A stretch of 39,859 bases of DNA from Chloroflexota bacterium (GTDB lineage Bacteria > Chloroflexota > Anaerolineae > Anaerolineales > Villigracilaceae). Below are positions 8,133 to 14,523 of the stretch, one piece after another (the stretch's first letter is position 1; the number at the start of each line of letters is the position of its first letter). Under the pieces are notes generated by a model, which worked only from the letters and a program-made list of their open reading frames with translations, had not been told where the DNA came from and did not search any database. The translations under genes were made by a program, and so were the position numbers. The stretch spans positions 1 to 39,859 of the forward strand of contig JAKAKJ010000015.1 of assembly GCA_021824575.1 (NCBI GenBank). Direction: 5' to 3'.

Positions 8133-8170
8133 AAAACAAAAAGAGCGAGACCGTTGTGGTCTCGCTCTTT
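8133..8170 (-). terminator. Attenuator terminator hairpin of the aromatic operon
   Basis: A 13-bp perfect stem (AAAGAGCGAGACC at 8140-8152 and GGTCTCGCTCTTT at 8158-8170) with a five-base loop, followed on the minus strand by a U-rich run. It lies between the Tyr-rich leader peptide and aroH, so terminating here would switch off the whole operon. Confidence 0.85.
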
Positions 8171-8215
8171 GAGCCTACAGATTGATCACTCTATTCGCTT
8201 AAGCGCCACCAACGG
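8151..8215 (-). promoter_or_regulatory. Candidate antiterminator pairing in the leader RNA
   Basis: The leader segment CCGTTGGTGGCGCTT (8215-8201, codons 21-25 and the stop) can pair with AAGAGCGAGACCACAACGG (8169-8151), the 5' arm and loop of the terminator: CCGTTG with CAACGG, TGG with CCA, CGCT with AGCG, with a one-base and a three-base bulge. A ribosome stalled on the Tyr run would leave this segment free; one that reaches the stop would cover it. Found by eye; energies not computed. Confidence 0.55.
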
Positions 8216-8276
8216 CAACTGAATTGCGGAGGCCGTAATAATAGTAAGCAACGTAAAAGCGGACAGTCACGAACAT
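8199..8276 (-). CDS. Tyr/Phe-rich attenuation leader peptide
   Basis: A 25-codon frame runs from an ATG at 8276 to a TAA at 8199. It opens M-F-V-T-V-R and then reads FYVAYYYY, so codons 7-14 hold five Tyr and one Phe; Phe is also codon 2. It has the form of the aromatic leader peptides of attenuated biosynthetic operons: short, rich in the codons of the end products, and located between a promoter and a terminator ahead of the operon (aroH to aroQ, including tyrA). The ATG lies only a few bases downstream of the predicted transcription start and has no ribosome binding site, so it is probably translated from a leaderless end. It is too short for normal gene callers. Confidence 0.85.
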   Translation of the reverse strand: MFVTVRFYVAYYYYGLRNSVAVGGA

Positions 8277-8286
8277 GTTGGGCGGG

Positions 8287-8315
8287 ATTCTATGACGGAG
8301 GGAAAGGAGTGTCAA
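8287..8315 (-). promoter_or_regulatory. Sigma-70 type promoter of the aromatic operon
   Basis: On the minus strand TTGACA (8315-8310) and TAGAAT (8292-8287) are separated by exactly 17 bases. The predicted start (around 8279) is about three bases ahead of the leader peptide ATG. Confidence 0.8.
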
Positions 8316-8356
8316 GGATGAATTCTAGAAGTATACAACAAAACAGGCGCGTCACA

Positions 8357-8398
8357 TCATCTCTCAGCTGCCTACTGATCACTGTTCACTGCTTACTG
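8357..8398. repeat. Heptad tract at the 3' end of the aminotransferase gene
   Basis: GCCTACT-GATCACT-GTTCACT-GCTTACT-GTC is a run of degenerate seven-base units. It covers the stop codon and last codon of the aminotransferase gene and resembles tracts inside aroA and aroE. Confidence 0.7.
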
Positions 8399-9577
8399 TC
8401 TCTTCACCCATTCCAGAATTTTTCTAAATCCAGCTTCCACATCTTCATCTGATGCGGTAATCGCCATGCGGGCAAAGCCTTCACCTTGTTCGCCGAATGC
8501 CGGACCGGGCACAAGTGCCACACCAGCTTCCTCCAGAATCCGTTCACAAATTTCAGATGAGGTCATTCTCAAGGGACGAAAATCAAGAAAGAAATAGAAA
8601 GCACCCATGGGCGGCGTGACAAGCACTTTATCACTTTCCATTTCGCGCGCAATTCTCAAAACTAATTCGCGGCGGTGAGCATACGCGGATCGCATTTGTT
8701 CAGTGAATTGTTGGATTGTGGGATCGGTCAAGGCGAATGCCGCGGCTTTTTGGATAAAAGGCGCGACGCACGTAATCGAATTTTGCCCGGCTTTGAGCGC
8801 GTTCTCGATGACTTGTGCGGGCGCAGCCAAATAACCAACGCGCCAGCCTGTCATCGCGTATGCTTTGGATAAGCTGTTGACGATTAATGTTCTCGGCTTG
8901 GCTTCATCAATCGCCGCGGCGGAAGTTGGCTTTTCACCATCGTAATACAAACTTCCATAAACTTCATCGCTCACAATCCAAAGGTTATTTGACGCGGCAA
9001 AGTCTTGCAGCTTTTCCAAATATTCACGCGCGGGAAACGCACCGGTTGGATTCGACGGATAATTCAAAACAATAACACGCGTGCGCGGCGTGAGGGCCTT
9101 TTCCCACGATTCAAAAAATGGAATGAATCCATTTTCCGCGGGTGCAGGAACTCGAATGACATTTCCGCGCAGCATGATTACCATGTTGGCGTGTGTCGCC
9201 CAGGATGGATCGGGAATCAAAACGTCATCGCCAGGATTCAAAATGGATTGCATCGCGGTGTAATATGCATGAATGCCGCCGTGCGTAATCAGAATTTCGG
9301 ATTGCGGATCGTAGGTCAGGCCTTCGTCGCGAAGCAGCTTGGTTGCCACCGCCCGCCTCAAGTCCAGAAAGCCGCGGGATGGACCGTAATGAGTCTGCCC
9401 ATCCTTCATCGCCTGCAAAGCCACATCCATCACGGATGGCGGAGTCGCAAAATCCGGGTCGCCGACTTGCAGGCTGATGATCTTGCGCCCGTTCGCTTTC
9501 AGCTCGAGTACGCGGTCGTTCATTCCGACCGTTGCAGATTGGCGGATCAAATCGAATTGATGGTTTAGAGTCAACAT
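8393..9577 (-). CDS. PLP-dependent class I/II aminotransferase (aspartate aminotransferase-like)
   Basis: Fold type I aminotransferase of 394 residues. Visible motifs are GDPDFATPPSVMDVA, the NYPSNPTGA loop that binds the cofactor and carboxylate, SDEVYGSLYYDG, and LSKAYAMTGWRVGY with the Schiff-base lysine. The start is supported by AAGGATGAG just upstream. Its position immediately before the aromatic operon promoter suggests transamination of aspartate, prephenate or aromatic keto acids, but residues do not settle the substrate. It ends in a heptad repeat and no terminator is visible before the next promoter, so read-through into the attenuator region is possible. Confidence 0.92.
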   Translation of the reverse strand: MLTLNHQFDLIRQSATVGMNDRVLELKANGRKIISLQVGDPDFATPPSVMDVALQAMKDGQTHYGPSRGFLDLRRAVATKLLRDEGLTYDPQSEILITHGGIHAYYTAMQSILNPGDDVLIPDPSWATHANMVIMLRGNVIRVPAPAENGFIPFFESWEKALTPRTRVIVLNYPSNPTGAFPAREYLEKLQDFAASNNLWIVSDEVYGSLYYDGEKPTSAAAIDEAKPRTLIVNSLSKAYAMTGWRVGYLAAPAQVIENALKAGQNSITCVAPFIQKAAAFALTDPTIQQFTEQMRSAYAHRRELVLRIAREMESDKVLVTPPMGAFYFFLDFRPLRMTSSEICERILEEAGVALVPGPAFGEQGEGFARMAITASDEDVEAGFRKILEWVKRQ

Positions 9578-9644
9578 CGCTCATCCTTCACGATAAGAAT
9601 GGGCGTGAGTGTATCAAGGGGTTTGAAGAAACGTCAACCCGATT

Positions 9645-9676
9645 CAAAAAGAAGGCTCCTGCAATTGCAGGAGCCT
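9645..9676 (-). terminator. Intrinsic terminator after the secreted Gln-rich protein gene
   Basis: AGGCTCCTGCAATTGCAGGAGCCT (9653-9676, written here as arms AGGCTCCTGCA/TGCAGGAGCCT) is a perfect palindrome followed on the minus strand by TCTTTTTG. Confidence 0.85.
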
Positions 9677-9682
9677 GTCGGC

Positions 9683-10216
9683 TTACGGCTTGTGCGGTCC
9701 GCCGTTTTGATTCTGCGCGGCTGAACCCTGTGGATCAGGAACGCAGTCTTCTGTGTGAAGCCTGTCTTGAGTTTGCAATTGATCCTGGTCATGGAGCCGA
9801 TCTCGATCCTGAGTCTGATCGCAAACCTGATCACCAAGCGTTGTTACGCTTGGGTCCAGCGTCTGACAGGTTTGGAGTCTGGTTTGAGTTTGCATCTGAA
9901 GCTGATCTTGATTCTGCTGGCCGGCGCCAGGTGCAGCTTGACCGTTCATTTGCTGCGACTGAAACATCCCTTGCGTCTGCATGCGGATCTGACTCTGCAT
10001 CTGCTGGCCGGGTGCAAATTGCGCTGATCCGTTCATCGCCTGCGTTTGAACCTGTTCGCGTGCCTGAAACATGAACTGAAACGGCTCGCCCCATGCTTTC
10101 AACGCGTAAAGTGGTTCGCCTGCCTGACTGTTTTGTGCGGCCGCGACGGTCACTCCCACGGCTCCCAACAGCAAAGTCAGCACAGAGCTGGCTACAAAAA
10201 GCATTTTCAACATCAT
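9683..10216 (-). CDS. Secreted Gln/Met-rich protein with DUF5667-like N-terminus
   Basis: Function unknown. A signal peptide (about 1-28, ending VAAAQ) is followed by NSQAGEPLYALKAWGE, which resembles the start of DUF5667 proteins (often written AQ-SLPGDPLYPVKR), then a low-complexity region. Residues about 60-160 consist of repeated short units rich in Gln, Met, Asp and Arg, such as QMQSQIRMQTQG and DRLHDQDQLQTQDRLHTED, with only three Cys. It is probably exported and disordered. AAGGAGAAA precedes the tandem ATGs at 10216, and a strong terminator follows. It is divergent from the polyferredoxin gene, sharing a 152-base control region. Confidence 0.75.
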   Translation of the reverse strand: MMLKMLFVASSVLTLLLGAVGVTVAAAQNSQAGEPLYALKAWGEPFQFMFQAREQVQTQAMNGSAQFAPGQQMQSQIRMQTQGMFQSQQMNGQAAPGAGQQNQDQLQMQTQTRLQTCQTLDPSVTTLGDQVCDQTQDRDRLHDQDQLQTQDRLHTEDCVPDPQGSAAQNQNGGPHKP

Positions 10217-10236
10217 TTTCTCCTTTTACTGGTCTG

Positions 10237-10250
10237 ATGAAGGCCTTCAT
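10237..10250. promoter_or_regulatory. 14-bp perfect palindrome in a divergent control region
   Basis: ATGAAGGCCTTCAT is a perfect palindrome 20 bases upstream of the start of the minus-strand secreted protein gene and about 120 bases before the polyferredoxin gene. It may be an operator; no regulator is identified. Confidence 0.35.
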
Positions 10251-10368
10251 TTATCCAATCGTTGTACTACCAAAAAAGTTACGCTTCTTCACAAATTCTT
10301 TACACAGACTTTAAACTCACTTGATGATGGCTTGCTATCATGCCGGCATCTTCTTTTAGGAGTTTGTC

Positions 10369-11283
10369 ATGAACGCGCAAACATTGTCCGTAAGTCAAAG
10401 TCGCATCAAGCCGAGAAGCAAAGGCATCCGAGCATTGTGGTCACATCACATTTTTCGCCGCGTCGTGCAATTGATTTTCGCTTCGTTCATTTTATATTTC
10501 GTCATGGTTCGCGTGATCGCAGGTGAAAGCGCGACCAGTACAGTCGCATCGGCTGAAGCCTTTTGTCCATTTGGCGGATTGGAAACGCTCTATCAATATT
10601 TCGCATCCGGCGGCGCCTTTGTTTCGCACACGCATCTTTCGAATTTGGTGATCGCCGCCGCGGTGTTAATCACTGCCCTGTTGTTGCGGTCCGCGTTTTG
10701 CGGATGGATTTGTCCATTGGGATTTATCCAGGACATGATTCATTCGTTCAGCGCGTGGATGCAAAAACGGTTTGTGCCTTTCCGAAAATTCATGCGTTCA
10801 CTAACGCAGCGCGGAAAACCGGCATGGAATTTCCTCGATCAATATTTGCGACTGGTCAAGTATGGCGTATTGATCTGGTCAATCACAGGCGCGGCGATTT
10901 ACGGTGTGATGGTTTTCCGCGACTATGATCCGTGGTCGGCGCTGATCAACATCACCGAATGGATTCTCACTCCCGGCCTTATCGTTCTTGCCCTGACTTT
11001 GATCGGCTCGCTGTTCGTGGAGCGTCCGTGGTGCCGATACGCTTGTCCGCTCGGCGCGGCCAGCGGATTGCTCGGAAAGTTGAGTCCCGTTTATCTCAAG
11101 CGCGAAGCGGATGCCTGCACAACATGCAAGCTCTGCACGAAAGCCTGCCCGATGGGATTGCAAGTTCACACGGCAACAACCATCACCAGCGTGGATTGCG
11201 TCAGTTGTCTCGAATGTGTGGACGCATGTCCGCGCGAGGGCGCGATGGAAGTCAAAGCCGGTATTCCATTGTTGGCGAAGTGA
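10369..11283 (+). CDS. NapH/CcoG-like membrane 4Fe-4S polyferredoxin
   Basis: A 304-residue integral membrane electron carrier. About four membrane segments are visible (near 27-50, 85-108, 163-185, 200-222). Between and after them lie the FCPFGG, CGWICPLGF and CRYACPLGAAS motifs typical of NapH/NosR-type proteins. The C-terminal part has two 4Fe-4S clusters, CTTCKLCTKACPMG and CVSCLECVDACPREG. Such proteins pass electrons across the membrane to periplasmic or membrane partners; the acceptor here is not evident, since no nap, nos or cco genes are adjacent. TAGGAG stands seven bases before the ATG. The next small gene starts 10 bases after its stop and is probably co-transcribed. Confidence 0.88.
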   Translation: MNAQTLSVSQSRIKPRSKGIRALWSHHIFRRVVQLIFASFILYFVMVRVIAGESATSTVASAEAFCPFGGLETLYQYFASGGAFVSHTHLSNLVIAAAVLITALLLRSAFCGWICPLGFIQDMIHSFSAWMQKRFVPFRKFMRSLTQRGKPAWNFLDQYLRLVKYGVLIWSITGAAIYGVMVFRDYDPWSALINITEWILTPGLIVLALTLIGSLFVERPWCRYACPLGAASGLLGKLSPVYLKREADACTTCKLCTKACPMGLQVHTATTITSVDCVSCLECVDACPREGAMEVKAGIPLLAK

Positions 11284-11293
11284 TGAGGCGAAA

Positions 11294-11620
11294 ATGAAAA
11301 TCAATCCATTTGTTTATGGCGTGATTGTATTGACGGTTTTTCTTGGGATCATTTTCAGCGCACAAGGACTCGGATTTTGGAGCACATCCGGCAAAGTGGA
11401 TTCGTCCGGCCAAGCCATCCAGCCATCCGCCGCGGATGTGAACACGATCAAAGGCTGGATGACGCTCGAACAAGTTTCGACAACATTCAATGTCCCGGTC
11501 TCTGAAATTCTTTCTGTATTCGATTTGCCTGCCGATACACCAGCATCCACCGCGTTGAAGGATTTGGAAAGCGATACATTCGATATCACCGCTTTACGAA
11601 CTTGGTTAAGCGAGAGATAG
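11294..11620 (+). CDS. Small membrane-anchored partner of the polyferredoxin, unknown function
   Basis: 108 residues: an N-terminal membrane anchor (about 5-27) and an outer or cytosolic domain with WMTLEQVSTTFNVPVSEILSVF followed by LPADTPASTALKDLE and ITALRTWLSE. This TLEEV...PVEEIL...LPADTP...LKDL pattern recurs, to my recollection, in short domains accompanying membrane electron-transfer proteins, but I cannot name the family with certainty. The frame is open further upstream over the preceding gene, but the ATG at 11294 after GAGGCGAAA is the logical start. A terminator follows at 11639. Confidence 0.75.
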   Translation: MKINPFVYGVIVLTVFLGIIFSAQGLGFWSTSGKVDSSGQAIQPSAADVNTIKGWMTLEQVSTTFNVPVSEILSVFDLPADTPASTALKDLESDTFDITALRTWLSER

Positions 11621-11638
11621 TGGTTATAAAACCAATCA

Positions 11639-11671
11639 GCCTCCGCGATGAAATTCGACGGAGGCCGTTTT
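11639..11671 (+). terminator. Terminator after the polyferredoxin operon
   Basis: GCCTCCG (11639-11645) pairs with CGGAGGC (11659-11665), then CGTTTTGTT. It separates this unit from the convergent anti-sigma gene. Confidence 0.75.
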
Positions 11672-11703
11672 GTTGATTCAGGAAAAGCAACAGTTGAGAA
11701 AAG

Positions 11704-11970
11704 CTATTGGGATTTCGGTTTCAGGTAATCGTCAAGGTTGAGACGTTTGAAGAGGCGCTCGCGCACATCGTCCGGCACAGGGATCGCCTCGGTCGGCGAT
11801 TGAACGAGATCAATCGTCCGCTTGGTGGTGTTCAAAACGACACGGCAATTATCGCATCCGGCAAGATGCTTTTCGATCTCGCGACAAAGCTCGGGGCTGA
11901 GTTCGCCGTCAATGTATTCGGATAATGAACCGAGTAAAGTTTCGCAGTTCACGTGATTATGATCCATCAT
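11704..11970 (-). CDS. Zinc-binding anti-sigma factor
   Basis: 88 residues beginning MMDHNHVNCETLLGSLSEYID and containing the H-x3-C-x2-C motif (HLAGCDNC) of the ZAS/putative zinc-finger (zf-HC2) anti-sigma domain. No membrane segment is present, so it is probably cytosolic, like the thiol-sensing RsrA group. The first ATG at 11970 has GAGGA six bases upstream and overlaps the end of the sigma gene by 14 bases, indicating coupled translation. An earlier in-frame ATG would add 13 residues lying deep inside the sigma gene and is rejected. The neighbouring genes are mostly thiol-redox proteins, which fits a redox-sensing role by inference. Confidence 0.85.
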   Translation of the reverse strand: MMDHNHVNCETLLGSLSEYIDGELSPELCREIEKHLAGCDNCRVVLNTTKRTIDLVQSPTEAIPVPDDVRERLFKRLNLDDYLKPKSQ

Positions 11971-12580
11971 TTTTGTCCTCACGAATAAGGTGCTCGCTAC
12001 GTTCGGCATAATAGGCAGACAATCTCTCTCGCAGATGCAAACGGGCGCGCAGCAATCGAGTCTTGACGTTGGTCTCGGTCAATCCAAGGGCATCTGCAGT
12101 ATCCTTGATTGACAACCCTTCAACATCGCGCATGACGAAAACCATTCGCAAATTTTGCGGCAATGTTTGGATGGCTTCATCGAGCGCCTTCTTTCCTTCC
12201 TCAGAAAGTAATTCATCTTCCGGCAGGCCGCTCCAATCCACAAATTGGTGAGGCGTCAGTTCGGCATCCGAATCATCCGCCTGCAAGTCCTCGATGTTGA
12301 CTTCAGGCTTCCTGCGCCGGATCAACATCAACGCTTCGTTGGCGGCGATGCGATACAACCAGGTCGCGAGGCTGGAACGTCCTTCAAATTCGGACAAATG
12401 CATGAGCGCATTCATGAATGTATTCTGAAGAACATCCTCGGCATCCTGCTGATTGCCGAGCATCCGCAAACCCAAACGGTAGACCGGACCGGAAAATTCG
12501 TCCACCATGCGAGCGATTTCAGCGCGGTCGCCGGCGCGGAGTTTTTCGAGCGATAGTTCCTGCGATGTCGGATTAACCAT
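11957..12580 (-). CDS. ECF-type RNA polymerase sigma factor
   Basis: 207-residue sigma factor of the RpoE/SigW/SigR class. Region 2 has GLRMLGNQQDAEDVLQNTF and WLYRIAANEALMLIRRR; region 4 has LPQNLRMVFVMRDVEGLSI and a helix-turn-helix DTADALGLTETNVKTRLLRARLHLRE. No region 1.1 or 3 is present. The start at 12580 lacks a clear ribosome binding site. It faces osmC across a shared upstream region containing a TATACT -10-like element on its own strand, and is probably autoregulated together with the anti-sigma factor. Confidence 0.92.
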   Translation of the reverse strand: MVNPTSQELSLEKLRAGDRAEIARMVDEFSGPVYRLGLRMLGNQQDAEDVLQNTFMNALMHLSEFEGRSSLATWLYRIAANEALMLIRRRKPEVNIEDLQADDSDAELTPHQFVDWSGLPEDELLSEEGKKALDEAIQTLPQNLRMVFVMRDVEGLSIKDTADALGLTETNVKTRLLRARLHLRERLSAYYAERSEHLIREDKNDGS

Positions 12581-12631
12581 TAGATGATTTCAACCATCAA
12601 AAGTTACAGGGGTAAAGTATACATCACTGAA

Positions 12632-12655
12632 GAAAAAGCTGCCTGCAACTTTTTC
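12632..12655. promoter_or_regulatory. Imperfect palindrome upstream of osmC (site 1 of a shared element)
   Basis: GAAAAAG...CTTTTTC is an inverted repeat with a 10-base centre. It shares GAAAAAGCTG and TGCAACTTTTT with the palindrome before the glutaredoxin gene (15759-15788). Lies between the divergent sigma and osmC genes. Confidence 0.5.
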
Positions 12656-12721
12656 AGACAGTACGCATCAAAACAATGTGAAACGAAATTATATGACTCG
12701 AAAAGGAGTATCAGATTAAAA

Positions 12722-13126
12722 ATGGAAATGATTATTGACTTCCCCGGCGGCTCGCGCGTGGACGCGCACTTTGGCGGGTTCACCGTCCCGACCGACCAGC
12801 CCCCCGCCGCCAGCGCGCCCACGCCTTTCGCCGTTTTCCTTTCATCCATCGGAACCTGCGCGGGAATTTACGTTCTGGGTTTTTGCCGCCAGCGCGGCCT
12901 GCCCGCCGATAACATCCGGATCGTCCAGCGCGTTCACGCCAATCCGTTCAACGGCATGGTGGAAAAGATTGATCTCGAAATCCAGGTTCCGCCCACCTTC
13001 CCGGAGAAATACCGCGACTCCCTCATCCGCTCGGCAGATTTGTGCGCGGTGAAGAAGCATCTTGAGAATCCGCCGCAGTTCAACATCACGACCCAGGTGG
13101 TCGCGCCCGTAACCAGCGGCGATTAG
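12722..13126 (+). CDS. OsmC family protein
   Basis: 134-residue OsmC/Ohr-like protein expected to handle organic hydroperoxides or sulfur compounds through a cysteine pair. Cys46 in SSIGTCAGIYVLGF and Cys108 in ADLCAVKKHLENPP match the positions of the two redox cysteines of the family; Cys55 is extra. The start is at an ATG 13 bases after AAGGAG, longer than usual; an ATG two codons later is the alternative. It begins a plus-strand run of thiol-redox genes and faces the ECF sigma gene. Confidence 0.85.
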   Translation: MEMIIDFPGGSRVDAHFGGFTVPTDQPPAASAPTPFAVFLSSIGTCAGIYVLGFCRQRGLPADNIRIVQRVHANPFNGMVEKIDLEIQVPPTFPEKYRDSLIRSADLCAVKKHLENPPQFNITTQVVAPVTSGD

Positions 13127-13134
13127 GAATCCCA

Positions 13135-13803
13135 ATGGAAAAACTGCTCGATAAACAGATTGTTGATCAAATCAGCGAAGCCTTTGCTCAATTGAAAGAG
13201 CCGGTTCAGATTCTCTTTTTTGGTTCCATCCAAAACTGCGAATATTGCGCGGAAACGCAGCAGCTTTTGGAAGAAGTGTCTGTCATCAACGACAAAGTCA
13301 GCTTGAAGGTTTATGATATTCAAGCGAACAAAGACGTGGCCGACAAGTATAATGTTGATAAATTTCCGGCCATCGTGATCGCCGCCAAAGATGGAGAACA
13401 AATTTCGAATCTTGGAGTTCAATTTTCGGGCGTCCCATCGGGACACGAGTTCGCTACTCTTATCAACGACATTTTAATGGTATCCAACCGCGACTCCGGC
13501 CTCAGCCCGGCAGTTCGCGAGTTCCTGAAGAACCTGAACGAGCCGTTACTGCTCCAGGTTTTTGTCACACCTACCTGACCGTATTGCCCGCGAGCCGTGC
13601 TGCTCGCACATCAAATGGCAATGGAAAATCCGGCGATGATTCGCGCCGAGGGCATCGAAGCGACAGAGTTCCCTGAACTGGCGCAGGAATATTACGTCAG
13701 CGGCGTGCCGCAGACCGTGATCAATTCGGGAGCTAAAATGGTGGTCGGCGCGGTACCGGAACAAGGTTTATTGACCGAGATCAAACGCGCCCTCGAGAAA
13801 TAA
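13135..13803 (+). CDS. Two-domain protein disulfide oxidoreductase (Pdo/GlrX-like), probable selenoprotein with in-frame TGA
   Basis: Two thioredoxin folds in tandem, 222 residues if TGA at 13576-13578 is read through. Domain 1 has FFGSIQNCEYCAE (Cys35, Cys38). Domain 2 should carry a second redox motif; the frame reads VFVTPT-TGA-PYCPRAVLLA, so codon 148 replaces the first Cys of the C-P-Y-C motif. After the TGA the same frame continues for 75 codons with strong family features (GIEATEFPELAQEYYVSGVPQTVIN) to TAA. Seventeen bases after the TGA a hairpin begins its loop. Sec at this position would be chemically sensible. The alternatives are a nonsense mutation or base error. AGGAA lies six bases before the ATG; osmC ends eight bases upstream. 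Confidence 0.8.
13576..13607 (+). promoter_or_regulatory. Candidate bSECIS element
   Basis: TGA (13576-13578) is followed by GCGAGC (13590-13595), loop CGTGCT, and GCTCGC (13602-13607), a perfect six-pair stem. The loop begins 17 bases after the TGA and has G as its second base, both within the usual rule for bacterial SECIS elements (loop 16-37 bases downstream with a G among the first two loop bases). Confidence 0.65.
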
Positions 13804-13826
13804 AAGCTTCGAATCGCAGGTTCCTC

Positions 13827-14420
13827 ATGACCAAAAAGAGCAAATATCGAAAAAGAAAAAAGGATAACAGCGGGTTGGTTGCGATGGGCATTGGCTTGAT
13901 CCTGATCGGCATCGCGTTGTTCATCTTCTGGCCCAGAGCCAACACCGCATCAGGCTCCACACTGTCTGCTGACGAAATGTCGGTTGTGCCGGCTGCGGTC
14001 AACTACCCGGCTCCGCAACTTGCTCTGCAAAACGTGAATGGGACCAACGAGTCGCTTTCCGATTTTCGGCAGGATGTGTTGCTGGTAAACAATTGGGCGA
14101 CGTGGTGTCCGCCATGCAAAGCGGAAATGCCCACACTCGAAGCCTATTACGAAGCGCACGCAGCGGAAGGCTTTATGATCGTCGCCATCGAAGCCGGAGA
14201 GCCAAAAGATTCCGTGTCGCAGTTTGCTCAAAGTTATGGATTGAAATTTCACGTTTGGGCTGATCCACAAAACGCATCGCTGTCTGTCTTCCGAAACGAT
14301 AATCTTCCCAACTCGTACGTGATTGATCGAACGGGAACCGTCCGTTACGCGTGGACCGGAGCAATCAGCCGCGCCATGCTCGAAAAGTATGTGACGCCGT
14401 TGTTGACACAAAGCAACTAA
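13827..14420 (+). CDS. TlpA/ResA-like membrane-anchored thiol-disulfide reductase
   Basis: 197 residues: a basic N-terminus, one membrane anchor (about 16-35), then a thioredoxin-like domain facing outside. It has NYPAPQLALQNVNG, NNWATWCPPCKAEMPTLE with Cys94 and Cys97, and NLPNSYVIDRTGTV with the cis-Pro region. Family members reduce exported proteins or cytochrome c precursors. It follows the disulfide oxidoreductase gene by 23 bases and ends at a strong terminator, so it closes the osmC unit. Confidence 0.9.
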   Translation: MTKKSKYRKRKKDNSGLVAMGIGLILIGIALFIFWPRANTASGSTLSADEMSVVPAAVNYPAPQLALQNVNGTNESLSDFRQDVLLVNNWATWCPPCKAEMPTLEAYYEAHAAEGFMIVAIEAGEPKDSVSQFAQSYGLKFHVWADPQNASLSVFRNDNLPNSYVIDRTGTVRYAWTGAISRAMLEKYVTPLLTQSN

Positions 14421-14439
14421 GCGGTTGCAAATCAAAAAG

Positions 14440-14469
14440 TGCTGATGAAAAATCATCAGCACTTTTTTG
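14440..14469 (+). terminator. Terminator after the TlpA-like gene
   Basis: GTGCTGATGA (14440-14449) pairs with TCATCAGCAC (14454-14463) around AAAA, followed by TTTTTTG. Confidence 0.92.
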
Positions 14470-14523
14470 TTTAATTCATCGTCAGGTTTCGACCAAATAT
14501 GCGTCGTCATCCTGTCAGTGTTT

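Noticed and set aside
3553-8398. CRISPR-like array from the short repeats
   Set aside because: The repeats are seven-base degenerate units without spacers of constant length, and no cas genes are present.
11111-11293. Upstream extension of the small polyferredoxin partner
   Set aside because: It overlaps the polyferredoxin gene in another frame and has no membrane or signal features.
13579-13803. Separate short thioredoxin-like gene after the TGA
   Set aside because: It lacks its own start near the beginning, and the family domain spans the TGA in one frame, so read-through is the better reading.
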